From NCBI RefSeq assembly GCF_014654675.1, contig NZ_BNBC01000024.1:80326-126607 (forward strand): a stretch of 46,282 nucleotides of DNA, in the 5' to 3' direction. The DNA is from Streptomyces spiralis (GTDB lineage Bacteria; Actinomycetota; Actinomycetes; Streptomycetales; Streptomycetaceae). Each line of letters begins with the position of its first letter. The stretch's first letter is position 1. The translations under genes were made by a program, and so were the position numbers. Shown here in pieces: positions 17,535 through 26,111 of this stretch. The notes under the pieces were generated by a model that was not told where the DNA came from, ran no database searches, and worked only from the letters and a program-made list of their open reading frames with translations.

Positions 17535-19481
17535 GTGGACAACCTGATTGCGCTGCTGATCGCGGCGCCCCTGCTCGGAGCGGCCGTCCTCCTGGTCGGC
17601 GGCCGGCGGCTCGACGCCGTCGGCCACTGGCTCGGCACCCTGCTCGCGGCCGTCTCCTTCGTGATCGGCCTGGTCCTCTTCGCCGACCTGCTCGGCAAGG
17701 ACGCCGGACAGCGGACGATGATCCAGCACCTGTTCAGCTGGATCCCGGTGGCCGGCTTCCAGGCCGACGTCACCTTCCGGCTCGACCAGCTGTCGATGAC
17801 GTTCGTGCTGCTGATCACCGGCGTCGGCTCACTGATCCACCTGTACTCGGTCGGGTACATGGAGCACGACGAGCGGCGCCGCCGCTTCTTCGGCTATCTC
17901 AACCTGTTCCTCGCGGCGATGCTGCTGCTCGTCCTCGCCGACAACTACCTGCTGCTGTACGTCGGCTGGGAGGGCGTCGGTCTCGCCTCCTACCTGCTGA
18001 TCGGCTTCTGGCAGCACAAGCCCAGTGCGGCCACCGCCGCGAAGAAGGCCTTCCTGGTCAACCGCGTCGGCGACATGGGTCTGTCGATCGCGATCATGCT
18101 GATGTTCACGACGTTCGGGACCTTCGCCTTCGGCCCGGTCCTCAGCCATGCGGGGGACACCGGCGAGGGCAAGCTCACCGCGATCGGCCTGATGCTGCTG
18201 CTCGCCGCGTGCGGCAAGTCCGCCCAGGTGCCGCTGCAGTCCTGGCTCGGGGACGCGATGGAGGGCCCGACCCCGGTCTCCGCCCTCATCCACGCCGCCA
18301 CGATGGTGACCGCGGGCGTCTACCTCATCGTCCGCTCCGGCGCGATCTTCAACGCCGCGCCCGACGCGCAGCTCGCCGTCACCGTGGTCGGCGCGGTCAC
18401 GCTGCTGTTCGGTGCGATCGTCGGTTGCGCGAAGGACGACATCAAGAAGGCGCTGGCCGGCTCGACCATGTCGCAGATCGGCTACATGGTGCTGGCCGCG
18501 GGACTCGGCCCCATCGGCTACGTCTTCGCGATCATGCACCTGGTGACGCACGGCTTCTTCAAGGCCGGGCTCTTCCTCGGCGCAGGTTCCGTCATGCACG
18601 GCATGAACGACGAGGTCGACATGCGCAGGTACGGCGGCCTCAGGAAGTACATGCCGGTCACGTTCATCACCTTCGGCCTCGGCTACCTCGCCATCATCGG
18701 CTTCCCCGGGCTGTCCGGCTTCTTCTCCAAGGACAAGATCATCGAGGCGGCCTTCGCCAAGGGCGGCACCGAGGGCTGGATCCTCGGCGGCGCGGCCCTG
18801 CTGGGCGCGGCCATCACGGCGTACTACATGACGCGGGTGATGCTGATGACGTTCTTCGGCGAGGAGCGCTGGCGCAACCAGCCGACCGCCTCCCCGGCCG
18901 AACCCAGCGTGGAGCCGGCGGCCGAGGAGCGCGGCGAGCACGCTGAGCCGCACCCGCACGAGTCGCCGAAGGTCATGACGATCCCCATGATCGTGCTGGC
19001 CGTCGGGTCCGTCTTCGGCGGCGCGTTCTTCAGCATCGGCGACCGCTTCCTGCACTGGCTGGAGCCGGTCACCGGGCACAGTGAGGGCAACTCGCCGGTC
19101 AGCGCCATGACGGTCACCGGCGCGACCATGGTGTGCCTGGTCGTCGGCGTCGCGATCGCCTACGCCCAGTACGGCCGCAAGCCGGTCCCGGCCGTCGCCC
19201 CGCGCGGGTCGCTGCTCACCCGGGCGGCCCGGCGCGACCTGCTCCAGGACGACTTCAACCACGTCGTCCTGGTCCGCGGCGGCGAGCACCTCACCCGCTC
19301 CCTGGTGTACGTCGACCACACCCTGGTCGACGGCGTCGTCAACGGCACGGCGGCCTCGATGGGCGGCCTGTCCGGACGGATGCGCCGGCTGCAGAACGGC
19401 TTCGCGCGCTCCTACGCGGTCTCGATGTTCGGCGGTGCGGCGCTCCTGGTCGCCGCGACCCTGCTGATGAGGGCGGTCTGA
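17535..19481 (+). CDS. nuoL: NADH-quinone oxidoreductase subunit L (proton pump)
   Basis: 648 residues from a GTG start. It is the distal antiporter-like subunit, with about 15-16 helices plus the long lateral helix near the C-terminus. Characteristic segments include SVGYMEHDERRRRFFGYLNLF, LYVGWEGVGLASYLLIGFW (with the pumping glutamate in GWEG), PTPVSALIHAATMVTAGVYL and MTHGFFKAGLFLGAGS-like LVTHGFFKAGLFLG. A loop at about 455-480 is Glu/His/Pro-rich (HAEPHPHESPK), which is lineage-specific. nuoM starts five bases after the stop. Confidence 0.95.
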   Translation: MDNLIALLIAAPLLGAAVLLVGGRRLDAVGHWLGTLLAAVSFVIGLVLFADLLGKDAGQRTMIQHLFSWIPVAGFQADVTFRLDQLSMTFVLLITGVGSLIHLYSVGYMEHDERRRRFFGYLNLFLAAMLLLVLADNYLLLYVGWEGVGLASYLLIGFWQHKPSAATAAKKAFLVNRVGDMGLSIAIMLMFTTFGTFAFGPVLSHAGDTGEGKLTAIGLMLLLAACGKSAQVPLQSWLGDAMEGPTPVSALIHAATMVTAGVYLIVRSGAIFNAAPDAQLAVTVVGAVTLLFGAIVGCAKDDIKKALAGSTMSQIGYMVLAAGLGPIGYVFAIMHLVTHGFFKAGLFLGAGSVMHGMNDEVDMRRYGGLRKYMPVTFITFGLGYLAIIGFPGLSGFFSKDKIIEAAFAKGGTEGWILGGAALLGAAITAYYMTRVMLMTFFGEERWRNQPTASPAEPSVEPAAEERGEHAEPHPHESPKVMTIPMIVLAVGSVFGGAFFSIGDRFLHWLEPVTGHSEGNSPVSAMTVTGATMVCLVVGVAIAYAQYGRKPVPAVAPRGSLLTRAARRDLLQDDFNHVVLVRGGEHLTRSLVYVDHTLVDGVVNGTAASMGGLSGRMRRLQNGFARSYAVSMFGGAALLVAATLLMRAV

Positions 19482-19486
19482 TACCG

Positions 19487-21058
19487 ATGTCCTTTCCTCT
19501 GCTGACAGCGACGGCGGTGCTCCCGGCCCTCGGGGCGGTGGCCACGGCCGCCGTGCCGGCCGCCCGGCGCACCGCCGCCAAGTGGCTGGCGCTCATCGCC
19601 TCGCTCGCCACCCTCGCCCTGGCCATCGCCGTCGTGGTGCGCTTCGACCCGGACGGCGCCCGCTACCAGCTCACCGAGTCCCACGCCTGGATCTCGGCCT
19701 TCGGGGTCCGATACGAACTGGGTGTGGACGGCATCGGCGTGGCGCTGGTCGCGCTGACCGCCCTGCTGATCCCGTTCGTGATCCTCGCGGGCTGGCACGA
19801 CGCCGACCCGCTGGAGACCGGCAGCCGCCGCTGGCGGCCGACGCAGGGCTTCTTCGCCCTGATCCTGGCCGTCGAGGCGATGGTGATCATCTCCTTTGAG
19901 GCCACGGACGTCTTCCTCTTCTATATCTTCTTCGAAGCCATGCTGATCCCGCTGTACTTCCTCATCGGCGGCTTCGGGGACCGTGCCCACGAGCACGGTG
20001 AGGAGACGGCCTCCACGCAGCGGTCGTACGCGGCGGTCAAGTTCCTCCTGTACAACCTGGCCGGCGGTCTGATCATGCTGGCCGCGGTGATCGGCCTGTA
20101 CGTGGTCGCGGGGAACTTCTCGCTCACCGAGATCGCGCAGGCCCGCGCCAACGGCTCCCTGCACATGGCGACCAGCACCGAACGCTGGCTGTTCCTCGGC
20201 TTCTTCTTCGCCTTCGCGGTGAAGGCGCCGCTCTGGCCGCTGCACACCTGGCTGCCCAACGCCATGGGGGAGGCCACCGCCCCGGTCGCCGTCCTCATCA
20301 CGGCGGTCGTGGACAAGGTGGGCACCTTCGCGATGCTCCGCTTCTGCCTCCAGCTGTTCCCGGAGGCCAGCAAGTGGGCCACGCCCGTCATCCTCGTCCT
20401 GGCCCTGATCAGCATCCTGTACGGGGCGCTGCTCGCGGTGGGCCAGCGGGACATCAAGCGTCTGGTGGCCTACGCGTCGATCTCGCACTTCGGCTTCATC
20501 ATCATGGGCATCTTCGCGATGACCAGCCAGGGCCAGTCCGGCGCGACGCTCTACATGGTCAACCACGGCATCTCGACGGCCGCGCTCCTGCTGGTCGCCG
20601 GGTTCCTGATCTCCCGGCGCGGCTCGCGGCTCATCGCCGACTACGGCGGCGTCCAGAAGGTGGCGCCGGTGCTCGCCGGAACCTTCCTGATCGGCGGTCT
20701 GGCGACGCTCTCGCTACCGGGGCTCGCGCCCTTCGTCAGTGAGTTCCTGGTCCTGGTCGGCACGTTCACGCGGCACCCGGCGATCGGCATCATCGCCACC
20801 TTCGGCATCGTGCTCGCCGCCCTGTACACCCTCGTCCTCTACCAGCGGACGATGACCGGCCCGGTGAAGCCGGAGGTCTCGGCGATGCCCGACCTGCGGG
20901 TCCGGGAGCTGGTGGTGGTGGCCCCGCTGATCGTGTTGCTGATCTTCCTGGGGGTCTATCCGAAGCCCGTGGCGGACATCGTCAACCCGGCGGTTAAGCA
21001 GACCATGTCCGACGTACACCAGACCGACCCCAAGCCCGAGGTGGAGGCGGCCAAGTGA
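19487..21058 (+). CDS. nuoM: NADH-quinone oxidoreductase subunit M (proton pump)
   Basis: 523 residues from the ATG at 19487; the frame is open further upstream, but MSFPLLTATAVLPALGA is the normal first helix. It is an antiporter-like subunit with about 14 helices. Conserved features are FYIFFEAMLIPLYFLIG (pumping glutamate), KAPLWPLHTWLPNAMGEATAPVAVLI (lysine and broken helix) and KRLVAYASISHFGFI. It pumps one proton per cycle by family knowledge. nuoN overlaps by four bases. Confidence 0.95.
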   Translation: MSFPLLTATAVLPALGAVATAAVPAARRTAAKWLALIASLATLALAIAVVVRFDPDGARYQLTESHAWISAFGVRYELGVDGIGVALVALTALLIPFVILAGWHDADPLETGSRRWRPTQGFFALILAVEAMVIISFEATDVFLFYIFFEAMLIPLYFLIGGFGDRAHEHGEETASTQRSYAAVKFLLYNLAGGLIMLAAVIGLYVVAGNFSLTEIAQARANGSLHMATSTERWLFLGFFFAFAVKAPLWPLHTWLPNAMGEATAPVAVLITAVVDKVGTFAMLRFCLQLFPEASKWATPVILVLALISILYGALLAVGQRDIKRLVAYASISHFGFIIMGIFAMTSQGQSGATLYMVNHGISTAALLLVAGFLISRRGSRLIADYGGVQKVAPVLAGTFLIGGLATLSLPGLAPFVSEFLVLVGTFTRHPAIGIIATFGIVLAALYTLVLYQRTMTGPVKPEVSAMPDLRVRELVVVAPLIVLLIFLGVYPKPVADIVNPAVKQTMSDVHQTDPKPEVEAAK

Positions 21059-22704
21059 GTGCAACAGCCGTCCACAGCCTGTGGACAACGGCAGCCGACC
21101 CGATCTCGAAGATCCAGGCGCCGAAGATCGAATACGGGCAGTTGTCGCCCACCCTGATCGTCGTGGGCGCGGCGATCGTCGGGGTGCTCATCGAGGCGTT
21201 CATCCCGCGCAGGTCCCGTTACTACGCCCAGGTGTTCGTGTCCGTCGTCGCGCTCGCCGCCGCGTTCGCCGCGGTCGTCGCGCTCGCGGCGGACGGCTAC
21301 GGCACCACCAAGGCGCACATCGCGGCGATGGGCGCCATCGCCGTCGACGGCCCCTCGCTCTTCCTCCAGGGGACGATCCTGCTGGCCGCCCTGGTCGGCC
21401 TGTTCACCTTCGCCGAGCGGCGTCTGGACCCGCAGGCGCACGGAAACCGCATCGACTCCTTCGCCGCGCAGGCCTCGGCGGTGCCGGGCAGCGACAGCGA
21501 GAAGGCCGCGGTGAAGGCCGGTTTCACCACCACCGAGGTCTTCCCGCTGCTGCTCTTCGCGGTCGCCGGCATGCTGGTGTTTCCCTCGGCCAACGACCTG
21601 CTGACGCTGTTCGTGGCCCTGGAGGTCTTCTCCCTGCCGCTGTACCTGCTGTGCGCGCTGGCCCGCCGCAAGCGGCTGATGTCGCAGGAGGCCGCGGTCA
21701 AGTACTTCCTGCTCGGCGCGTTCGCCTCGGCGTTCACCCTCTTCGGCATCGCCCTGCTCTACGGGTACGCGGGCTCCGTGTCGTACGCCACGATCGCGCG
21801 GGTCGTCGAGGGCAACGTGCCCAACGTCGACCCGGCGCTGGCCAACACCATGGGCAACGACGCGCTGCTGCTGATCGGTGTCGCGATGGTCGTGATGGGC
21901 CTGCTGTTCAAGGTGGGCGCGGTCCCGTTCCACATGTGGACGCCCGACGTCTACCAGGGCGCCCCGACCCCGGTCACCGGGTTCATGGCGGCGGCGACCA
22001 AGGTGGCGGCGTTCGGCGCGCTGCTGCGGCTGCTGTACGTCGTGCTGCCGGGCATGCGCTGGGACTGGCGGCCGGTCATGTGGGGCGTGGCGATCGTCAC
22101 CATGCTGGGCGGTGCGATCGTCGCGATCACGCAGACCGACATCAAGCGACTGCTGGCGTACTCGTCGATCGCCCACGCGGGCTTCATCCTCGCGGGTGTC
22201 ATCGCCACCTCGAAGGACGGCGTGTCCTCCGTGCTGTTCTACCTGGCCGCGTACTCCTTCGTGACGATCGGCGCGTTCGCCGTGGTGACGCTGGTGCGCG
22301 ACGCGGGCGGCGAGGCGACGCACCTGTCGAAGTGGGCCGGTCTCGGCCGGCGCTCGCCGCTGGTGGCGGCCGTGTTCGCGGTGTTCCTGCTGGCCTTCGC
22401 GGGCATCCCGCTGACCTCCGGTTTCGCCGGGAAGTTCGCCGTGTTCAAGGCGGCGGCGGAGGGCGGCGCGGTGCCGCTGGTCGTGATCGGTGTGATCTCG
22501 TCCGCGATCGCCGCCTTCTTCTACATCCGGGTGATCGTGCTGATGTTCTTCAGCGAGCCGCGGCCGGAGGGCCCGACGGTGGCCGTGCCGTCGCCGCTGA
22601 CGATGACCGCGATCGGTGTGGGTGTGGCGGTCACGGTGGTCCTGGGCGTGGCCCCGCAGTACTTCCTGGACCTGGCGAACCAGGCAGGGGTGTTCGTGCG
22701 CTGA
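21055..22704 (+). CDS. nuoN: NADH-quinone oxidoreductase subunit N (proton pump)
   Basis: 549 residues from a GTG overlapping the nuoM stop. The third antiporter-like subunit: about 14 helices, with FVALEVFSLPLYLLCALAR (pumping glutamate), KVGAVPFHMWTPDVYQGAPTPVTGFM and KRLLAYSSIAHAGFI. Codons 6-11 contain a perfect 17-base inverted repeat with a DnaA-box sequence. The operon ends at the hairpin 20 bases downstream. Confidence 0.95.
   Translation: MSATAVHSLWTTAADPISKIQAPKIEYGQLSPTLIVVGAAIVGVLIEAFIPRRSRYYAQVFVSVVALAAAFAAVVALAADGYGTTKAHIAAMGAIAVDGPSLFLQGTILLAALVGLFTFAERRLDPQAHGNRIDSFAAQASAVPGSDSEKAAVKAGFTTTEVFPLLLFAVAGMLVFPSANDLLTLFVALEVFSLPLYLLCALARRKRLMSQEAAVKYFLLGAFASAFTLFGIALLYGYAGSVSYATIARVVEGNVPNVDPALANTMGNDALLLIGVAMVVMGLLFKVGAVPFHMWTPDVYQGAPTPVTGFMAAATKVAAFGALLRLLYVVLPGMRWDWRPVMWGVAIVTMLGGAIVAITQTDIKRLLAYSSIAHAGFILAGVIATSKDGVSSVLFYLAAYSFVTIGAFAVVTLVRDAGGEATHLSKWAGLGRRSPLVAAVFAVFLLAFAGIPLTSGFAGKFAVFKAAAEGGAVPLVVIGVISSAIAAFFYIRVIVLMFFSEPRPEGPTVAVPSPLTMTAIGVGVAVTVVLGVAPQYFLDLANQAGVFVR
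21070..21088. repeat. Inverted repeat with DnaA-box sequence inside nuoN
   Basis: GTCCACAGCCTGTGGAC at 21070-21086 is a perfect 8-1-8 palindrome. Its right half with two more bases reads TGTGGACAA, the complement of TTGTCCACA, the DnaA box preferred in Streptomyces. It sits in the first codons of nuoN. Confidence 0.5.
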
Positions 22705-22723
22705 GGCACCCCTTCACCGGCCG

Positions 22724-22761
22724 GCTGCCCGGCACCTCCCTCTGCGGGGGTGCCGGGCAGC
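22724..22761 (+). terminator. Terminator of the nuo operon
   Basis: A 16-base-pair stem (one G-T pair) between 22724-22739 and 22746-22761, core CTGCCCGGCACC with GGTGCCGGGCAG, and a six-base loop. It begins 20 bases after the nuoN stop and is the only strong hairpin I noticed between nuoA and recQ. Confidence 0.85.
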
Positions 22762-22778
22762 GGTGTGAGGGGAGTCGC

Positions 22779-22819
22779 AGATCCACAAGGCCCCGGACCG
22801 GGTGCCGGCCTGTGGATAA
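22779..22819. promoter_or_regulatory. DnaA-box-like sites upstream of recQ
   Basis: TGTGGATAA at 22811-22819 is the exact complement of TTATCCACA, the classical DnaA box. AGATCCACA at 22779-22787 matches it at seven of nine positions on the other strand. They lie 70-110 bases before recQ. DnaA could act here as a transcription factor; a replication origin is unlikely. Confidence 0.45.
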
Positions 22820-22890
22820 CTCCGGTGTTGTCGGCGCCGCCCCCTATCGTGGAGGCAGTGGTCGAGGGACGACGTACGGGGGACGAGACG

Positions 22891-24894
22891 ATGGGCGGGA
22901 CGGGCGGTGTCACCGAGATGTCAGTGACGGACAGCGAGACGCTGGCCACGCTGAACCGGGTCTTCGGATACGAGGCCTTCCGGGGCGAGCAGGAAGCGGT
23001 CATCGAGCATGTGGTGGCGGGCGGTGACGCCGTCGTCCTCATGCCCACCGGTGGCGGCAAGTCGCTGTGCTACCAGATCCCGGCCCTGGTCAGACCCGGT
23101 ACGGGCATCGTGGTCTCGCCGCTGATCGCGCTGATGCAGGACCAGGTGGACGCCCTGCGGGCGCTGGGCGTGCGCGCCGGTTTCATCAACTCCACCCAGG
23201 ACTTCGACGAGCGGCGCGTGGTGGAGGCGGAGTTCCTGGCGGGCGAGCTGGACCTGCTCTATCTGGCACCGGAGCGCCTGCGCCTGGACACCACGATGGA
23301 CCTGCTCTCCCGCGGCAAGATCTCCGTCTTCGCCATCGACGAGGCGCACTGCGTCTCGCAGTGGGGCCACGACTTCCGCCCGGACTACCTGACGCTGTCG
23401 GTGCTGGGCGAACGCTGGCCGGACGTGCCGCGGATCGCGCTCACGGCGACCGCCACGCACGCCACCCACCAGGAGATCACCCAGCGGCTGGACATGCCGC
23501 GGGCCCGGCACTTCGTGGCGAGCTTCGACCGGCCCAACATCCAGTACCGGATCGTGCCCAAGTCCGACCCCAGGAAGCAGCTGCTGGCCTTCCTGCGCGC
23601 GGAGCACGCGGGCGACGCGGGCATCGTGTACTGCCTCTCGCGCAACTCGGTGGAGAGGACGGCCGAGTTCCTCTCGCAGCACGGCATCGAGGCGGTGCCC
23701 TACCACGCGGGCCTGGACGCGGGCACGCGCGCGGCCCACCAGTCCCGCTTCCTGCGCGAGGACGGCCTGGTCGTGGTCGCCACGATCGCCTTCGGCATGG
23801 GCATCGACAAGCCGGACGTACGGTTCGTCGCCCACCTGGATCTGCCCAAGTCGGTCGAGGGCTACTACCAGGAGACGGGCCGCGCCGGACGGGACGGGCT
23901 GCCGTCGACGGCCTGGATGGCCTACGGCCTGAACGACGTCATACAGCAGCGCAAGCTCATCCAGTCCTCGGAGGGCGACGAGGCGTTCCGCCGCCGGGCC
24001 GCCGCGCACCTGGACTCGATGCTCGCCCTGTGCGAGACGGCGCGGTGCCGCCGCGGCCAGCTCCTCGCCTACTTCGGCCAGGAGCCGGACCCGAGCGGCT
24101 GCGGCAACTGCGACACCTGCCTGACCCCGCCCGAGACCTGGGACGGCACGATCGCCGCCCAGAAGGTGCTGTCGACGGTGGTGCGACTGCAGCGGGAGCG
24201 GGGGCAGAAGTTCGGCGCGGGGCAGATCATCGACATCCTGCTCGGCAAGCGCACCGGCCGGGTGATCCAGTTCGACCACGACCAGCTGTCCGTTTTCGGC
24301 ATCGGCGAGGATCTGACCGAGGGCGAATGGCGCGGTGTCGTACGGCAGTTGCTGGCACAGGGGCTGCTCGCGGTCGAGGGTGAGTACGGCACGCTGGTGC
24401 TGACCGACGCGAGCGCCACGGTGCTGCGGCGCGAGCGGAAGGTGCCGCTGCGCAAGGAGCCGAAGCGGCCGGCCGCCTCCCGGTCGGGCTCGTCCTCGGG
24501 GTCGTCGGCGTCCTCGGGGCGGGGCAGGAGCAAGGCCGCCGTGGCCGAACTGCCCGAGGAGCTGCTGCCCGCCTTCGAGGCCCTGCGCGCCTGGCGCGCC
24601 GAGCAGGCCCGCGAGCAGGGTGTCCCGGCGTACGTCATCTTCCACGACGCCACGCTCCGCGAGATCGTCATGCTCCGGCCCACGTCGGTGGCCCAGTTGG
24701 GCACGGTCGGCGGGGTCGGCGAGAAGAAACTGGCGACGTACGGAGAGGGTGTCCTGGCGGTGCTCGAGTCGCTGGGCGGACCGGCCGCCGCCGGAGCGGA
24801 CGGCCCGGCCGGACGGGACGCGGCGCAGGGCGGGCCCGGTCCGGACACCGAGGCGGACTGGGACACCGAGCCCGAGCCCGAGGACTGGACGTAG
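22891..24894 (+). CDS. recQ: ATP-dependent DNA helicase RecQ
   Basis: 667 residues. I chose the ATG at 22891 (GGGGGA seven bases upstream) over the ATG at 22918. Superfamily 2 helicase motifs: Walker A PTGGGKS 52-58, DEAH from residue 150 in FAIDEAHCVSQWGHDFRPDY, ALTATAT, and motif VI YYQETGRAGRDG. The RQC zinc site is Cys386, Cys404, Cys407, Cys410 (CRRGQLLAYFG ... CGNCDTC), then a winged helix and a C-terminal HRDC domain (about 555-635). Between RQC and HRDC lies a Ser-rich linker, and the tail is acidic. It unwinds DNA 3'-5' in recombination and fork repair. Confidence 0.95.
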   Translation: MGGTGGVTEMSVTDSETLATLNRVFGYEAFRGEQEAVIEHVVAGGDAVVLMPTGGGKSLCYQIPALVRPGTGIVVSPLIALMQDQVDALRALGVRAGFINSTQDFDERRVVEAEFLAGELDLLYLAPERLRLDTTMDLLSRGKISVFAIDEAHCVSQWGHDFRPDYLTLSVLGERWPDVPRIALTATATHATHQEITQRLDMPRARHFVASFDRPNIQYRIVPKSDPRKQLLAFLRAEHAGDAGIVYCLSRNSVERTAEFLSQHGIEAVPYHAGLDAGTRAAHQSRFLREDGLVVVATIAFGMGIDKPDVRFVAHLDLPKSVEGYYQETGRAGRDGLPSTAWMAYGLNDVIQQRKLIQSSEGDEAFRRRAAAHLDSMLALCETARCRRGQLLAYFGQEPDPSGCGNCDTCLTPPETWDGTIAAQKVLSTVVRLQRERGQKFGAGQIIDILLGKRTGRVIQFDHDQLSVFGIGEDLTEGEWRGVVRQLLAQGLLAVEGEYGTLVLTDASATVLRRERKVPLRKEPKRPAASRSGSSSGSSASSGRGRSKAAVAELPEELLPAFEALRAWRAEQAREQGVPAYVIFHDATLREIVMLRPTSVAQLGTVGGVGEKKLATYGEGVLAVLESLGGPAAAGADGPAGRDAAQGGPGPDTEADWDTEPEPEDWT

Positions 24895-24909
24895 CCGGAC
24901 CCGGCCGGC

Positions 24910-25848
24910 TCAGCGCAGCGCCGTCAGCCCGGGGGCGAAGGTGATCAGGAGCGGCAGCAGGGGAACCAGGGCCGCCACCGTCGTCGTCAGGGCCCTGCGC
25001 CTGCGGTCCAGCCGGGGCGGGGGCTCCAGGAGGCGGTCCACCCGCTCACCGAGCAGACGGTGGCTGGAGGCGCAGGAGAGGACTCCGCGGTGCTGGTTGA
25101 GCTCGATCAGGGCCAGGGCGGTGGTGAGGTGGCCGTGGCGGCGGGAGGCGGTGTCGTCGGCGGCCAGTTCGACCAGGCGGTGGGTCTGGTCGCAGAAGTG
25201 GGTGAACAGGGGGACGCGGGGGAAGCCCGTCGCCAGTGCGGTCGACAGGTGCAGCAGCCAGTCGTGGTGGGCCCGGGCGTGTCCGCGTTCGTGGGCGAGG
25301 ACGGCGTCGAGCTGATGGCCGGTGAGGCGGTGCAGGGCGCCGGTGGTGACGACGAGCTGCGGCGGATGGCCGGGCATCCACCAGGCGTCGGGATACTCGT
25401 CCTCCAGCACCAGCATCGGGCCGCGGGCCGCGGGTAGCCCGGCGGGCAGGTCGGGTGCGCGCTCCCGCAGGTGCGCGCGGGCCAGGCCACGGCGGCGGCG
25501 GGCCTCCGCCAGCTCGCGGCCGAGCATCGCGGTGGTCCAGGCGGCCCCGCACGCCAGCAGCAGGGTCAGGGCGGTGGCCCAGGCCGGCGCGGCCGAGAGG
25601 CCGTACGCGGCCGTCACCGACGGCGGGGCGGGCGCGAACACCCGGTCGCGGACGGTGTGGAAGACAGCCGCGGTGCCCAGCACCAGCCCGGCCAGGCAGC
25701 ACAGGAGGACGGTGGCGACCAGGCACTGCCACACCCACAGCGCCACGACCGGTTCCCGTTCGGGCCACGCCGCCCGGGTCAGCGCGCGGGGTACGGGCAC
25801 GGCGGCCGTCAGTGCGACGGCGCCCAGCAGGAGCAGGCAGACGGTCAT
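24910..25848 (-). CDS. M56 (BlaR1-type) membrane metallopeptidase
   Basis: 312 residues from the ATG at 25848, with GGAG eight bases upstream. About three or four membrane helices in the N-terminal half (LLLLGAVALTAAVPVP, LWVWQCLVATVLLCCLAGLVLG, WATALTLLLACGAAW) and one at the C-terminus. The zinc motif HERGH is in LDAVLAHERGHARAHHDW, with a downstream acidic ligand candidate in RLVELAADDTASRRHG. BlaR1/MecR1 relatives cleave a BlaI-type repressor on beta-lactam sensing, but no penicillin-binding sensor domain is present and no BlaI gene lies adjacent. The substrate is unknown. It converges on recQ with a 15-base gap. Confidence 0.82.
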   Translation of the reverse strand: MTVCLLLLGAVALTAAVPVPRALTRAAWPEREPVVALWVWQCLVATVLLCCLAGLVLGTAAVFHTVRDRVFAPAPPSVTAAYGLSAAPAWATALTLLLACGAAWTTAMLGRELAEARRRRGLARAHLRERAPDLPAGLPAARGPMLVLEDEYPDAWWMPGHPPQLVVTTGALHRLTGHQLDAVLAHERGHARAHHDWLLHLSTALATGFPRVPLFTHFCDQTHRLVELAADDTASRRHGHLTTALALIELNQHRGVLSCASSHRLLGERVDRLLEPPPRLDRRRRALTTTVAALVPLLPLLITFAPGLTALR

Positions 25849-25941
25849 GCCACGGACTCCGGATCCTGATCGGAGGTGGGCGGGTGTCGGGTCGTGCGGC
25901 GGTGCTGTGCGGCGGCCGGCGTGGGGTTCTCGCACGGCCTA

Positions 25942-25976
25942 CCGTCAGTATGACGGCGGTGGGCGGCGCGAGTCAG
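25942..25976 (-). promoter_or_regulatory. Candidate promoter and operator of the M56 peptidase gene
   Basis: On the minus strand, CTGACT (25971-25976) and CATACT (25947-25952) are 18 bases apart, a plausible -35/-10 pair. The -10 is covered by a perfect inverted repeat CCGTCA-GTA-TGACGG at 25942-25956, where a repressor would block transcription. It does not look like the usual BlaI box (TACTACA-type). Confidence 0.4.
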
Positions 25977-26020
25977 GGCCTGAACGACAACCAATCCCCG
26001 CCGCACCCACCGCGTCACGG

Positions 26021-26069
26021 TGCGCACACCACCGGGCGCGTACTCCCGTGTGCGCACGGCTGTGCGCAC
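26021..26069. repeat. Three TGCGCAC copies between the M56 and fumarylacetoacetase genes
   Basis: TGCGCAC occurs at 26021, 26051 and 26063, each preceded by G or GT so that the core is the palindrome GTGCGCAC. It lies just past the end of the fumarylacetoacetase gene and upstream of the M56 promoter. It could be regulatory or part of a weak terminator. Confidence 0.35.
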
Positions 26070-26111
26070 CTCACCGCACACACCGCCGCGCGCGGCTCCG
26101 CGACGCGCCGG

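Noticed and set aside
21070..22819. Second replication origin
   Set aside because: Two or three DnaA-like boxes and no AT-rich unwinding region; an actinobacterial origin has many clustered boxes next to dnaA.
26021..26069. TGCGCAC repeats as a CRISPR-like or insertion remnant
   Set aside because: Three short copies at irregular spacing with no flanking duplication; kept only as a minor repeat.
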